Below, piece by piece: positions 53,229-61,749 of a DNA stretch of 64,000 nt. The notes beneath the pieces were generated by a model. That model had not been told where the DNA came from. It saw only the letters and a list, made by a program, of their open reading frames with translations, and searched no databases. The DNA is from Azospirillum griseum. Lineage in GTDB: Bacteria; Pseudomonadota; Alphaproteobacteria; Azospirillales; Azospirillaceae. The stretch lies in NCBI RefSeq assembly GCF_003966125.1, contig NZ_RXMA01000003.1:44658-108657 (forward strand), written 5' to 3'. A program made the position numbers and the translations under genes. Each line of letters starts with the position of its first letter. Position 1 is the first letter of the stretch.

Positions 53229-53753
53229 TCAGGAGGGCGGCGGGGCCGACACCGTGAAGTCCTTTTCCCCCAACCGCAGCAGCACGGTGGGCAGACCGTC
53301 AATACGGGCGCGGTGCGGGCCAGGGGTGTCGTAGCTGGCGAACAGAAAGGCCCCGACGGCGTTGGCACCGCGACCGCTGATGATGTGCTGCGGCCCGCGC
53401 TGCCCGGGCATCACCTCGAAGGACAGCACCTCGATCCCGGTTGGATTCGCCAGCTTCAACTGGTCACGATTGCGGAACCAGGCGGCGGAGGCCAGATCGA
53501 GGAAGGAAGCCAGCAGCGGAGTTTCGTAGACCAACACAAGGTCAACCGCGACGGCGTTGTCGGCGTTGGCGTTGGGGGCAACCACGAATTGGATGGTTTC
53601 CGTCTTGATCCGGGGCTCGGAGGTCGAGCATCCGGCCAGGAGCACGACCGAGGCCAACACGACCCCCACCGTCCCCCGCGCCCAACGCCCCAGCGCCAGA
53701 GCCGAACCGTCGGTCCCGTGGACCGCCCGTCGGATTGCGGCGTGAACCTCCAA
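53229..53753 (-). CDS. tssJ: T6SS outer-membrane lipoprotein TssJ
   Basis: Outer-membrane lipoprotein that anchors the TssM C-terminus. About 174 residues. A lipobox LLAGC with Cys at residue 42 follows a hydrophobic segment (VGVVLASVVLLAG); conserved features are IKTETIQFVVAPNANAD, VDLVLVYET and the C-terminal beta strands. The TTG at 53753 is chosen because a strong GGGGGAGGA lies about 5 bp upstream; a longer in-frame reading to 53915 adds 54 unconserved residues. First gene of the tss operon, separated by 195 bp from an HTH gene in the same direction. Confidence 0.87.
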   Translation of the reverse strand: MEVHAAIRRAVHGTDGSALALGRWARGTVGVVLASVVLLAGCSTSEPRIKTETIQFVVAPNANADNAVAVDLVLVYETPLLASFLDLASAAWFRNRDQLKLANPTGIEVLSFEVMPGQRGPQHIISGRGANAVGAFLFASYDTPGPHRARIDGLPTVLLRLGEKDFTVSAPPPS

Positions 53754-53948
53754 GCGTTCCTCCCCCCTTGCGCGGGTTTCCCGACCGATCACCAGCCCCG
53801 GCATGCGGCTCATCCGGGACGCCAAGGCTAGGGAAGAACGCGCGAAGAGTCCATGGCCGCCAGCAATTTTTCGCACCCGGATTTTCGCGTGGGAGTTTAC
53901 CCCGAGTCGCCGCAACCGAAAGGCGGCATGACCGGATCGTGAACGGCA

Positions 53949-54512
53949 TCAGCCGCGAGAAAACTTGCGCAACAAGGACTTGATGGAATCGAAGAGCCGC
54001 TCGCCCAATCTCTTGTGCTGTTCTTCGATGTTGGCGACGAGTCGCAACTCCAGGTCGTTCATCGCCTGTTTGCGCGCCGCTTCGGCGGCCACCAGTTGAT
54101 CCACGCGATGCATCAGCGCGCGGTTCTGCGCCACCAGATGCTCCAGCAAAGGAGCGGGCGACTCGGGAGCCATCGGACGCGGTGGCGCTGTTTGGGGAAC
54201 GAGGGCTGTGTGCGTCCCCTCCCGCACCGTGTCTCCCGTCTGAGGGGACGACACCAGGGTCACGCGGATGGGCAACGGGGTCAAAGGCGGGGTCGCCATG
54301 TCATCGCCATCCAGCCAACGCGACACCACGGCGTAGCTGATGTTCAGTTCATCGGAGATGCGGCGGTAACTCCACCCCTGTTCGCGCAGGCGGATCACCA
54401 GGGCGCGGCGCTCCTCCTCCTTCAAACGGCGGTTGGCGCTTGCCGGCAAACGGGCGTTCGCGTCGGGCATCCCGGCAACGACCCGCATGTACCCGCCGTC
54501 GCCCCGTTGCAT
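53949..54512 (-). CDS. HTH protein with C-terminal coiled coil, T6SS-adjacent
   Basis: Not a recognised named family. A 187-residue protein with a homeodomain/resolvase-like helix-turn-helix at residues 32-68 (LVIRLREQGWSYRRI, then DELNISYAVVSRWLDG), a Pro-rich linker at about 75-118, and a C-terminal helix-rich region (LEHLVAQNRALMHRVDQLV, then a run ending LRKFSRG) with heptad-like spacing. This suggests a DNA-binding protein that oligomerises through its tail. The start has GGAGGGG about 7 bp upstream. It precedes tssJ on the same strand by 195 bp, so it could regulate or be co-transcribed with the T6SS genes. That link is positional only. Confidence 0.72.
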   Translation of the reverse strand: MQRGDGGYMRVVAGMPDANARLPASANRRLKEEERRALVIRLREQGWSYRRISDELNISYAVVSRWLDGDDMATPPLTPLPIRVTLVSSPQTGDTVREGTHTALVPQTAPPRPMAPESPAPLLEHLVAQNRALMHRVDQLVAAEAARKQAMNDLELRLVANIEEQHKRLGERLFDSIKSLLRKFSRG

Positions 54513-54661
54513 CCCCGCACCCCTCCGTCGTCACCGCTCACCCGACCGTGCCTTCGCACAGCTCGGGAATCGGTGCTTCGCGTTGTCCGGCCAACAGTCT
54601 AGCGCGATTCACGCGCCGGACACCAGACTCCCCGGTTGGACACCGATCAACGCACCGGCGA

Positions 54662-55279
54662 TCAACGACCGGGTGCCACGCCCCGGATAAACAGATCAAC
54701 CGCCTTGGCGACAAAGGCGCTGCGCTCCTCCGCCGTCGGGGAGGGGGCGAGGCTGACCGCCATCAGGCAGTACGGCCCGCCTTGCATCGCGGCCAAGAAC
54801 TGTCGGGCGGCGAAAGCGGGATCGTCGACCGCAATCAGTCCACGTTGGGTCAGGCGCTCGAACAGCGCCACCAGAACCGCTGTGCCTTGCTCCGGTCCGG
54901 CCTTCACGAACAGGCGGGCGGCTTCGGGCACGCGCTGCGCCTCGCCCATCACCGATTGATGGACCCGGATCGCCGCCTCCGACCAGATCAGTTCGACAAA
55001 GCGGGTCCCGACTCGGATCAGCACCTCACGCAACGGCAGGTCATCGAAGCACTCCGGTGAAAAGCGCATACCATGCCGTTCGCATTCGTTGGAAATCGTC
55101 GCCGTGTAGAGATCGTCCTTTGACGGAAAGCGGGTGTAGAGCGTGGTTTTGGACACCCGCGCCCGCTGCGCCACCAAATCCATCGAGGTGGCGGCATAGC
55201 CCAACTCCAGGAAAATGTCGCGGGCGGCCTCCAGGATCTGGGCCGTTTTGGCGTCCTTCGCCGGGGCCTCCGTCACCAT
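54662..55279 (-). CDS. TetR-family repressor of the adjacent RND efflux genes
   Basis: A 205-residue regulator. The N-terminal HTH spans residues about 15-60 (ILEAARDIFLELGYAATSMD, then ARVSKTTLYTRFPSKDDL); the C-terminal domain (VLIRVGTRFVELIWSEAAIR, GPYCLMAVSLAP) is of the AcrR/YsiA type. Divergent from the adaptor/pump genes; inverted repeats lie in the shared 130-bp gap, and the 55279 ATG leaves them outside the gene. A GTG at 55318 would place the start inside one repeat. Predicted to repress both directions; ligand unknown. Confidence 0.88.
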   Translation of the reverse strand: MVTEAPAKDAKTAQILEAARDIFLELGYAATSMDLVAQRARVSKTTLYTRFPSKDDLYTATISNECERHGMRFSPECFDDLPLREVLIRVGTRFVELIWSEAAIRVHQSVMGEAQRVPEAARLFVKAGPEQGTAVLVALFERLTQRGLIAVDDPAFAARQFLAAMQGGPYCLMAVSLAPSPTAEERSAFVAKAVDLFIRGVAPGR

Positions 55280-55316
55280 GGTCCCCGAGGGCTGGGCCGG
55301 GTCGTTTTCTGACTGC

Positions 55317-55390
55317 ACTGAACTGTACCGTTCACACTTGACGAGAATGGGTCTCAGGGGTAGGAGTCTATCAGTACGATACAGTTCAGT
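55317..55390. promoter_or_regulatory. Inverted repeat in TetR/RND promoter region (candidate operators)
   Basis: ACTGAACTGTA at 55317-55327 recurs inverted as TACAGTTCAGT at 55380-55390, an exact 11-bp match, 52 bp apart. The left copy is also part of a local dyad GAAC-N6-GTTC. Position between the divergent genes fits two TetR binding sites. No protein data. Confidence 0.6.
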
Positions 55391-55409
55391 CCAGCGGGAG
55401 CTAACGGCG

Positions 55410-56567
55410 ATGGCCAGTCGGGTGATGTCCAGCCAGGGAATGCCCTATCGCGGCAAGCGGATCATCGGGCGCGGGTTCGGGGGAGCGGTCGGGGGAGCGG
55501 TCGGCGCGCTGCTGCTGGCCGCCAGCCTGAGCGGCTGCAACGAATCCCAGTCGGCCACACAGCCGGAGGTGCAAATCCGCCCGGTGCGCGTCGCCACCGT
55601 GGCGCTGGAACCCGCCAGCGACAGCGTGCGCTACCCCGCCGTGATCCGGCCACGGGTGGAGGCCGACGTCGGTTTCCGCGTGGCGGGCAAGGTGGTGGCC
55701 CGCACGGTGGAGGTGGGATCCCGCGTGGAACCCGGCATGGTGCTGGCCCGGCTGGACCCGACCGATCTCGATTTGCAGATTCGGGCGTCGCAGGCGCAAC
55801 TCGCCTCCGCCCAATCCGACGCGGAAAACGCCCGCAGCGATTTTTCCCGCTACGCCACCCTGCGCCAGGGCGAATGGACCACCCGCCAGGAGTACGACCG
55901 CCGCAAGACCGCGCTGGACAAGGCCGAGTCGAAAGTGCGCGAGGTCGAGGCGCAATTGCGCGTCCTCAACAACGCGTCCCACTACGCCACCCTGGTGGCG
56001 GACGAGGCGGGCGTCGTCACCGCCGCGCTGGTCGAGCCGGGTCAGGTGGTGGCGCAGGGGCAAACCGCGCTGCGCGTCGCCAAGCTGGGCACGGTGGAGG
56101 CGGTGGCCAACATCCCCGAACAGCAGGTCGGCACCCTCACCCAACGCAACCTGTCGGTGGAGCTGTGGGCGCAGCCGGGAACCGCGATCGCGGGCAAGCT
56201 GCGCGAAACCTCGCCCAGCGCCGACCCCAACACCCGCACCTTTCAGGCCAAGATCACCCTGGCCAACCCGCCGCCGGGCGTGCAACTGGGCATGACCGCC
56301 ACCGTCACCGCCACGCTGGAGCGCGGCGGGCTGGTGGCGCGTCTGCCGATCAGCGCCCTGACCCAGCGCGACCAGAAACCCGCCGTCTGGGTGGTGGGCA
56401 GCCCCAACGACACGTTGGAACTGCGCCCGGTCGCCATCGCCGCCTACGCCGGGGATCTGGCCATCGTGGCCGACGGGCTGAAGGCGGGTGAGCGGGTGGT
56501 CACGGCGGGCGTGCACAAACTCGACGCCGGGCAGAAGGTCCGCGTCTGGACGGAGCCGACGCGATGA
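55410..56567 (+). CDS. RND efflux periplasmic adaptor (membrane fusion) lipoprotein
   Basis: A 385-residue adaptor linking the RND pump to an outer-membrane channel. The lipobox LSGC puts Cys43 at the mature N-terminus. A split biotinyl-lipoyl domain (EADVGFRVAGKVVARTVEVG) flanks a coiled-coil hairpin at residues about 105-180 (ASQAQLASAQSDAENARSDF, then YDRRKTALDKAESKVREVE), followed by the beta-barrel and membrane-proximal domains. The ATG at 55410 lies 12 bp after a CGGGAG. It overlaps the pump gene by 4 bp (ATGA). No TolC-like gene is present, so an outer-membrane partner is supplied from elsewhere. Confidence 0.92.
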   Translation: MASRVMSSQGMPYRGKRIIGRGFGGAVGGAVGALLLAASLSGCNESQSATQPEVQIRPVRVATVALEPASDSVRYPAVIRPRVEADVGFRVAGKVVARTVEVGSRVEPGMVLARLDPTDLDLQIRASQAQLASAQSDAENARSDFSRYATLRQGEWTTRQEYDRRKTALDKAESKVREVEAQLRVLNNASHYATLVADEAGVVTAALVEPGQVVAQGQTALRVAKLGTVEAVANIPEQQVGTLTQRNLSVELWAQPGTAIAGKLRETSPSADPNTRTFQAKITLANPPPGVQLGMTATVTATLERGGLVARLPISALTQRDQKPAVWVVGSPNDTLELRPVAIAAYAGDLAIVADGLKAGERVVTAGVHKLDAGQKVRVWTEPTR

Positions 56568-59500
56568 ACCACCACCGGGGCAACCTGTCCGCCTGGGCGC
56601 TGTCCCACCGGACGCTCGTGCTGTTCATGATGCTGGCCAGCGTGTTGGCTGGCGCGCTCGCCTACAAGAATCTGGGCCGGGCGGAGGATCCGTCCTTCAC
56701 CTTCAAGGTGATGGTCATCCAAACCCAATGGCCGGGGGCCACCGCGCGCGAGGTCGAGCAGTTCGTCACCGACCGCCTGGAAAAGAAGCTGGAGGAGGTC
56801 CCCTATTACGACCTCACCCGCAGCTATTCCAAGCCCGGCGAGTCGGTTATCTTCGTCCAGCTGAAGGATTACACCCCGCCGAAGATGGTCCAGGACCTGT
56901 GGTATCAGGTGCGCAAGAAGATCGGCGACATCCGCTACACCCTGCCCGACGGGGTTCAGGGGCCGTTCTTCAACGACGAGTTCGGCGACGTCTATTCCGC
57001 CATCTACGCCTTCATGGGCGAGGATTTCACCCCGGCCCAATTGAAGAAGATCGCCGATCAGGCCCGGATGCGGCTGCTGAAGCTGCCCGGCGTGGAGAAG
57101 GTGGAGGCCATCGCCCCGCAGGAGGAGCGGATCTACGTCGAGATCTCCAGCCAGCGGCTGGCCAGCTTCGGCCTGCCGGTGGATGCGGTGATCCAGGCGC
57201 TTCAGCGCGAAAACGCCGTCGCGGCGGCGGGCGACGTCGACACCGGGTCGCAGCGCGTCTTCGTCCGCGTCGATCTGGGGCTGGAATCGGCCGAGGCCGT
57301 GCGCGCCATCCCGGTGGAGGTGAACGGGCGGATGCTGACCATCGGCGACGTGGCCGAGGTCAAGCGCGGCTACGTCGAACCCCGCCGCTACACCCTGCGC
57401 TACAAGGGGCGCGACGCCATCGGCCTGGGCGTGGTGATGGCCAAGGGCGGCAACGTCCTGCGGCTGGGCGAACAGCTCGACCACGCGATGGAGGCGATCA
57501 AGGCCGAACTGCCCGCCGGGCTGGAGGTGGCGCAGATCTCCGACCAGCCGCGCGTCGTCGAGCATTCGGTCGGCGAGTTCATGGAGTCGCTGGCCGAAGC
57601 GCTGGCCATCGTCATCCTGGTCAGTCTGGTCAGCCTGGGCTGGCGCACCGGCATCGTGGTGGCGCTGGCGGTCCCGCTGGTGCTGGCGATGACGCTGGTG
57701 GCGATGCAGATCATGCACATCGATTTGCAGCGCATCTCGCTGGGCGCGCTCATCATCGCGCTGGGCCTGCTGGTGGACGACGCCATCATCGCGGTGGAGA
57801 TGATGGTGGTGAAGATGGAACAGGGCTGGGACCGGCTGAAGGCCGGGGCCTTCGCCTACCAATCCACCGCCTTTCCCATGCTGAGCGGCACGGTGGTGAC
57901 GGCGGCGGGCTTCGTCCCGGTCGGCTTCGCCGCGTCGGCGGCGGGTGAATACACCAACTCGATCTTCTGGGTGGTCGGGCTGTCGCTGATGCTGTCCTGG
58001 ATCGTGGCGGTGATCTTCACCCCCTATCTCGGCTACATGCTGTTGCCCAAGCCCAAGCATGTGATCGCCGAGGGGCATGAGCTGGAGATCTACAACACGC
58101 GCGGCTACCGCATCCTGCGGTCGATGATCGCCGCCTGCGTGCGGGCGCGCTGGCTGACCATCGCCGTCACCATCGCCGCTTTCGTCACGGCGCTGGTCGG
58201 TTTCGGCCATGTCCAGCAGCAGTTTTTCCCCAGCGCCAGCCGCCCGGAACTGCTGATCGACATCCGTCTGGCCGAAGGCTCGTCCTTCGAGGCCACACAG
58301 GCGGAGGTCCGCAAGATGGAAGCCCTGCTGGCCAAGGATCCCGACGTGGATTACTGGGTGGCCTACACCGGCGGCGGCTCCCCGCGCTTCTATCTGCCGC
58401 TCGACCAGCAACTGACCACCGCCAATTTCGCCCAATTCATGGTGATGACCAAGGGGCTGAAGGAGCGCGAGGTCTTCCTGAACCGGGTTGAACCGACGCT
58501 GGAGGCCGATTACCCCGCCGCCCGCGTGCGCATCAGCCGGTTGGAAAACGGCCCCCCGGTCGGCTATCCGGTCCAGTTCCGCGTCACCGGCGACGATCCG
58601 GCGGTCATCCGCAAGATCGCCTATCAGGTGCGCGACACCATGCGCGCCCATCCCCACACCGCCAACGTCCATTTGGATTGGGACGAGCTGTCCAAACGCG
58701 TCCGGCTGGAGGTGGACACCGCCAAGGCCCGCGCGCTCGGCGTGACCAAGCAGGATCTGTCCAACGCCCTGCAACTGCTGCTGAACGGCATGACCGTCAC
58801 CCAGTACCGCGAGGGCACGGAGCTGATCGGCGTCATGCTGCGCACCACGCCGGAGGAGCGCAGCGACCTGTCGAGGCTGGGCGAGTTGAACGTGCGCACC
58901 AGCCGCAACACCGCCGTTCCCCTCAGCCAGATCGCCAGCGTGCGCTATGAGCTGGAGGAGCCGGTGCTGTGGCGGCGGTCGCGCGAAACGACGATGACGA
59001 TCAAGGGCGACGTCACCGGCGGCCTGCAAGCCCCCGTGGTCAGCACCCAGTTGAACGCCGAACTGAACGCCCTGCGCGCCACCCTGCCCGACGGTTACGC
59101 CATCGCCATGGGCGGGGCGATCGAGGAAAGCGCCAAGGGCCAGGATTCGATCAACGCGATGATGCCGCTGATGCTGCTCATCATGGTCACGGCGCTGATG
59201 CTGCAACTGCAAAGCTTCTCGCGCGTGTTCCTGGTGCTGCTGACGGCCCCGCTGGGGTTGATCGGGGTCACGGCGTCGCTGCTGCTGTTCAACCTGCCTT
59301 TCGGCTTCGTCGCCATGCTGGGGGTGATCGCGCTGGCGGGCATCATCATGCGCAACTCGGTCATCCTGGTCGATCAGATCGAGCAGGACATCCGCAGCGG
59401 CAAGGGGCGTTGGGAGAGCGTGATCGAGGCGACGGTGCGCCGCACGCGTCCCATCGTGCTGACCGCCGCCGCCGCCATCCTGGCGATGATCCCGCTGACC

Positions 59501-59689
59501 CAAAGCGTGTTCTGGGGGCCGATGGCCGTCGCGATCATGGGCGGTCTGGCCGGGGCCACCGTGCTGACCATCTTCTTCCTGCCCGCCCTCTACGCGGCGT
59601 GGTTCCGGGTGCCGCGCGTGGAGCGGGAGACGGTGGAGGAGGACCAGGGACTCGGCGGCGCCATTCCAGACGGCGCGCTGGGCGACTGA
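56564..59689 (+). CDS. RND-family efflux transporter permease
   Basis: Proton-driven efflux pump of 1041 residues with the twelve-helix AcrB layout: helix 1 at residues about 15-32, a large periplasmic loop, helices 2-6 around 335-490, a second loop, and helices 8-12 at about 860-1010. The proton-relay acids are in helix 4 (ALIIALGLLVDDAIIAVEMM). Domain features include QTQWPGATAREVEQFVTDRLE and GEFMESLAEALAIVILV. Closest by pattern to hydrophobic-compound pumps; substrate unknown. Regulated by the divergent TetR gene by inference. A terminator follows 9 bp after the stop. Confidence 0.95.
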   Translation: MNHHRGNLSAWALSHRTLVLFMMLASVLAGALAYKNLGRAEDPSFTFKVMVIQTQWPGATAREVEQFVTDRLEKKLEEVPYYDLTRSYSKPGESVIFVQLKDYTPPKMVQDLWYQVRKKIGDIRYTLPDGVQGPFFNDEFGDVYSAIYAFMGEDFTPAQLKKIADQARMRLLKLPGVEKVEAIAPQEERIYVEISSQRLASFGLPVDAVIQALQRENAVAAAGDVDTGSQRVFVRVDLGLESAEAVRAIPVEVNGRMLTIGDVAEVKRGYVEPRRYTLRYKGRDAIGLGVVMAKGGNVLRLGEQLDHAMEAIKAELPAGLEVAQISDQPRVVEHSVGEFMESLAEALAIVILVSLVSLGWRTGIVVALAVPLVLAMTLVAMQIMHIDLQRISLGALIIALGLLVDDAIIAVEMMVVKMEQGWDRLKAGAFAYQSTAFPMLSGTVVTAAGFVPVGFAASAAGEYTNSIFWVVGLSLMLSWIVAVIFTPYLGYMLLPKPKHVIAEGHELEIYNTRGYRILRSMIAACVRARWLTIAVTIAAFVTALVGFGHVQQQFFPSASRPELLIDIRLAEGSSFEATQAEVRKMEALLAKDPDVDYWVAYTGGGSPRFYLPLDQQLTTANFAQFMVMTKGLKEREVFLNRVEPTLEADYPAARVRISRLENGPPVGYPVQFRVTGDDPAVIRKIAYQVRDTMRAHPHTANVHLDWDELSKRVRLEVDTAKARALGVTKQDLSNALQLLLNGMTVTQYREGTELIGVMLRTTPEERSDLSRLGELNVRTSRNTAVPLSQIASVRYELEEPVLWRRSRETTMTIKGDVTGGLQAPVVSTQLNAELNALRATLPDGYAIAMGGAIEESAKGQDSINAMMPLMLLIMVTALMLQLQSFSRVFLVLLTAPLGLIGVTASLLLFNLPFGFVAMLGVIALAGIIMRNSVILVDQIEQDIRSGKGRWESVIEATVRRTRPIVLTAAAAILAMIPLTQSVFWGPMAVAIMGGLAGATVLTIFFLPALYAAWFRVPRVERETVEEDQGLGGAIPDGALGD

Positions 59690-59697
59690 GTCAACGG

Positions 59698-59723
59698 AAA
59701 GGGGGCCACACAGCGCCCCCTTT
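59698..59723. terminator. Terminator between RND pump gene and response regulator
   Basis: A 9-bp stem (59698-59706 with 59715-59723) with an 8-nt loop. A T-run is included in the right arm and followed by CTTGT; an A-run on the left serves the opposite strand. It sits in the 56-bp gap between convergent genes. Confidence 0.8.
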
Positions 59724-59745
59724 CTTGTGTTCCGGTGACGGCGGG

Positions 59746-60183
59746 TTAGGCCTGTTCGCGCTGTTGCAGGACGAAGGTCAGCCGTTTGCTCAGATCCGCC
59801 TTGGACACCGGCTTCACCATATAGCCGGTGATGCCATAGGCGATGGCGCGCTTGACCACCTCCGCCTCCCGGTGACTGGTCAGCACGATGACCGGCAGTT
59901 CAGCCAACGGGTTGCCGGTGGCGGTGCGCAGCGCGTGCAGCAGGTCCAGCCCGCCCATGCGCGGCATTTCCAGATCGCAGATCGCCACATTCACGTCGTG
60001 ACCGTTCTTGCGCAGCACATCGAGCGCCTGGACGCCGTCCGCCGCCTCGAACACCAAACGCACCCCAAGATCGTGCAGAAGCCGGGCGATCAGCTTGCGG
60101 GTGAAATCCTCGTCCTCGATCAGCAAAACGCCCAAGTCGGCGATGGACCGGATCCGACGGCCACCGTTTGCTTCGATCCCCAT
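59746..60183 (-). CDS. Stand-alone response regulator receiver domain
   Basis: A 145-residue CheY-like protein with no output domain. Receiver motifs are LLIEDEDFTRKLIARLL (acidic pair), the phospho-acceptor Asp in VAICDLEMPRMGG, VIVLTSHREAEV (Thr/Ser) and YMVKPVSKADL (Lys). The ATG at 60183 has GGAGG 6 bp upstream, better than an in-frame start 12 codons earlier. No cognate kinase lies nearby, so its partner is unknown. Convergent with the RND operon; divergent from coxG across 305 bp. Confidence 0.9.
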   Translation of the reverse strand: MGIEANGGRRIRSIADLGVLLIEDEDFTRKLIARLLHDLGVRLVFEAADGVQALDVLRKNGHDVNVAICDLEMPRMGGLDLLHALRTATGNPLAELPVIVLTSHREAEVVKRAIAYGITGYMVKPVSKADLSKRLTFVLQQREQA

Positions 60184-60488
60184 TCCGCACCTCCCCGTGC
60201 GCGGCGCGTCGCGCGGCATATCGTTTGTATGGAAACTATCTTAGTGATTTCAGTGTCATTCTTACACTATTGACGATCCGTTAACGGAACTGTGATCCAG
60301 GCCCACAGACGCATCGCCCCACAATCGTCGGTGTGCGTCGTGGGGGCTGTCGCACCGACCACCGATCCCCTATCTTGTTGGCGGGCCGGAGGTCCGTCGC
60401 GCGCGGTTCGGGCGCGTGGGCTGGAACGGCACCCGACAGCGGCGACCAACAACCGCCAACGACAACAGGTTTGGAGGTAGGGCGAATC
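60184..60488. promoter_or_regulatory. Divergent intergenic region, response regulator / coxG
   Basis: 305 bp without a gene. It includes an AT-rich segment at about 60225-60275, an exact 12-bp palindrome TCCGTTAACGGA at 60277-60288, and a possible TTGACG -35 element at 60270-60275 facing coxG with a poor -10. A GGAGG near 60473-60478 precedes the coxG start. Both promoters must be here. Confidence 0.5.
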
Positions 60489-61121
60489 ATGGACATGAGC
60501 GGAAGCCACCGGATCGAAGCCACGCGGGACCGCGTGTGGGCCGCGCTCAACGACCCGGAGGTGCTGCGCCAGTGCATCCCCGGCTGTGAGGAGGTCGTGA
60601 AGCAGTCCGACACCGAACTGACCGCCAAGGTGGTGGCGAAGGTCGGACCGGTCAGCGCCAAATTCTCCGGCAAGGTCACGCTGTCGGACCTCGATCCCCC
60701 CAACGGCTACACCATCACCGGCGAGGGGTCGGGCGGGGTCGCGGGCTTTGGCAAGGGCGGGGCCAAGGTGACGCTGGCCAGCGAGGGAACGGCCACCGTG
60801 CTGACCTACGCCGCGCACGCCCAGGTGGGCGGCAAGCTGGCGCAGATCGGTTCGCGTCTGGTGGACGCCACCGCCCGCAAGATGGCCGATGATTTCTTCA
60901 CCCGCTTTTGCGCGCTGCTCGACAGCCCGGCGGAGAGCAGCCCCACCGAAACCACCGCACCGGCGTCCAGCGCCGACACGGCACCGGTTGCGGCCGCTCC
61001 GACGGCCAGCGCGCCGCGCGCAGGCGGATACGCCGCACCGGCGGGAAGCGGGTTCTATCTGCCCTGGGCCGCCATCCTCGTGGTGGTTGCAATGGTTGTG
61101 TATCTGGCCAGCGCCCATTGA
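60489..61121 (+). CDS. coxG: CoxG-like SRPBCC protein with C-terminal membrane anchor
   Basis: Member of the carbon monoxide dehydrogenase subunit G family. 210 residues. The first 150 form the START/SRPBCC fold (SGSHRIEATRDRVWAALNDP, VLRQCIPGCEEV, KVTLSDLDPPNGYTITGEG, VDATARKMADDFF), then a Ala/Pro/Thr linker and a membrane helix (LPWAAILVVVAMVVYLA) at the end. CoxG recruits the CO dehydrogenase CoxSML to the membrane in carboxydotrophs. No coxSML genes are in the window, so here it may serve another molybdenum hydroxylase or another role. Gene symbol by family only. Confidence 0.85.
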   Translation: MDMSGSHRIEATRDRVWAALNDPEVLRQCIPGCEEVVKQSDTELTAKVVAKVGPVSAKFSGKVTLSDLDPPNGYTITGEGSGGVAGFGKGGAKVTLASEGTATVLTYAAHAQVGGKLAQIGSRLVDATARKMADDFFTRFCALLDSPAESSPTETTAPASSADTAPVAAAPTASAPRAGGYAAPAGSGFYLPWAAILVVVAMVVYLASAH

Positions 61122-61265
61122 GGCGATGAGGGCCGGAGCGGGCTGTAACATGGGTCGGCAGCGACATGTTGGGGGGTTGGCCTGCCCCCGGGAATGTGTA
61201 TTCTGCCGCGCGATTCCGGTCGGCGCGCTGATCGTCGGCCATCACATCGGAAGGGAAGCCGAGGA

Positions 61266-61646
61266 ATGAAGAAGCATCTGATGGGCGCGGCCCTGGTCGC
61301 CGCCGTCGTCATGGGCGCGGGTGCCGCGCAGGCGGGCGACGCCGCCGCCGGCAAGGACGTGTTCAAGGTCTGCATGGCCTGCCACACCACCGAACAGGGC
61401 AAGAACAAGGTCGGTCCGTCGCTGTTCGGTGTCGTTGGCCGCAAGGCCGCCTCGATCGACGGCTTCAAATACTCGGCCCCGATGAAGGAAAAGGGTGCTG
61501 CCGGTTACACGTGGACCGCTGACAACCTGAAGGCCTACATCACCGCCCCGAAGGAAATCGTTCCCGGTGGCACGATGGCCTTCGCCGGTCTGAAGGACCC
61601 GCAGAAGGTGGACGATCTGGTCACGTTCCTGGCCGAGCAGAAGTAA
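61266..61646 (+). CDS. Soluble class I cytochrome c
   Basis: A 126-residue periplasmic cytochrome c. The signal peptide is cleaved after AQA (residue 23), the heme site is CMACH at residues 36-40, and a Met ligand lies in GTMAFAGLK. GKNKVGPSLFGVVGRKAAS and YTWTADNLKAYITAPKEIVPGG match the c2/c550 group. It probably carries electrons from the bc1 complex to a terminal oxidase. GAGGA directly precedes the ATG. Monocistronic, closed by a strong terminator. Confidence 0.93.
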   Translation: MKKHLMGAALVAAVVMGAGAAQAGDAAAGKDVFKVCMACHTTEQGKNKVGPSLFGVVGRKAASIDGFKYSAPMKEKGAAGYTWTADNLKAYITAPKEIVPGGTMAFAGLKDPQKVDDLVTFLAEQK

Positions 61647-61674
61647 CAGCCCTCCCGGCAACGGGTGCGCTGAC

Positions 61675-61706
61675 AACGGGGCCGGAGGGAAACCTCCGGC
61701 CCCGTT
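61675..61706. terminator. Terminator after cytochrome c gene
   Basis: A perfect 14-bp stem (61675-61688 with 61693-61706) with a GAAA tetraloop, followed by TCGTTTG. It lies 28 bp after the cytochrome c stop, between convergent genes, and probably also serves pepN. Confidence 0.85.
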
Positions 61707-61749
61707 TCGTTTGGTCATGAACCCGTGGGCTTGAACGCGCCGACGGGCG

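Noticed and set aside
56444..59503. A 1019-codon minus-strand frame opposite the RND pump
   Set aside because: Antisense to a canonical RND transporter; histidine- and glutamine-rich nonsense composition.
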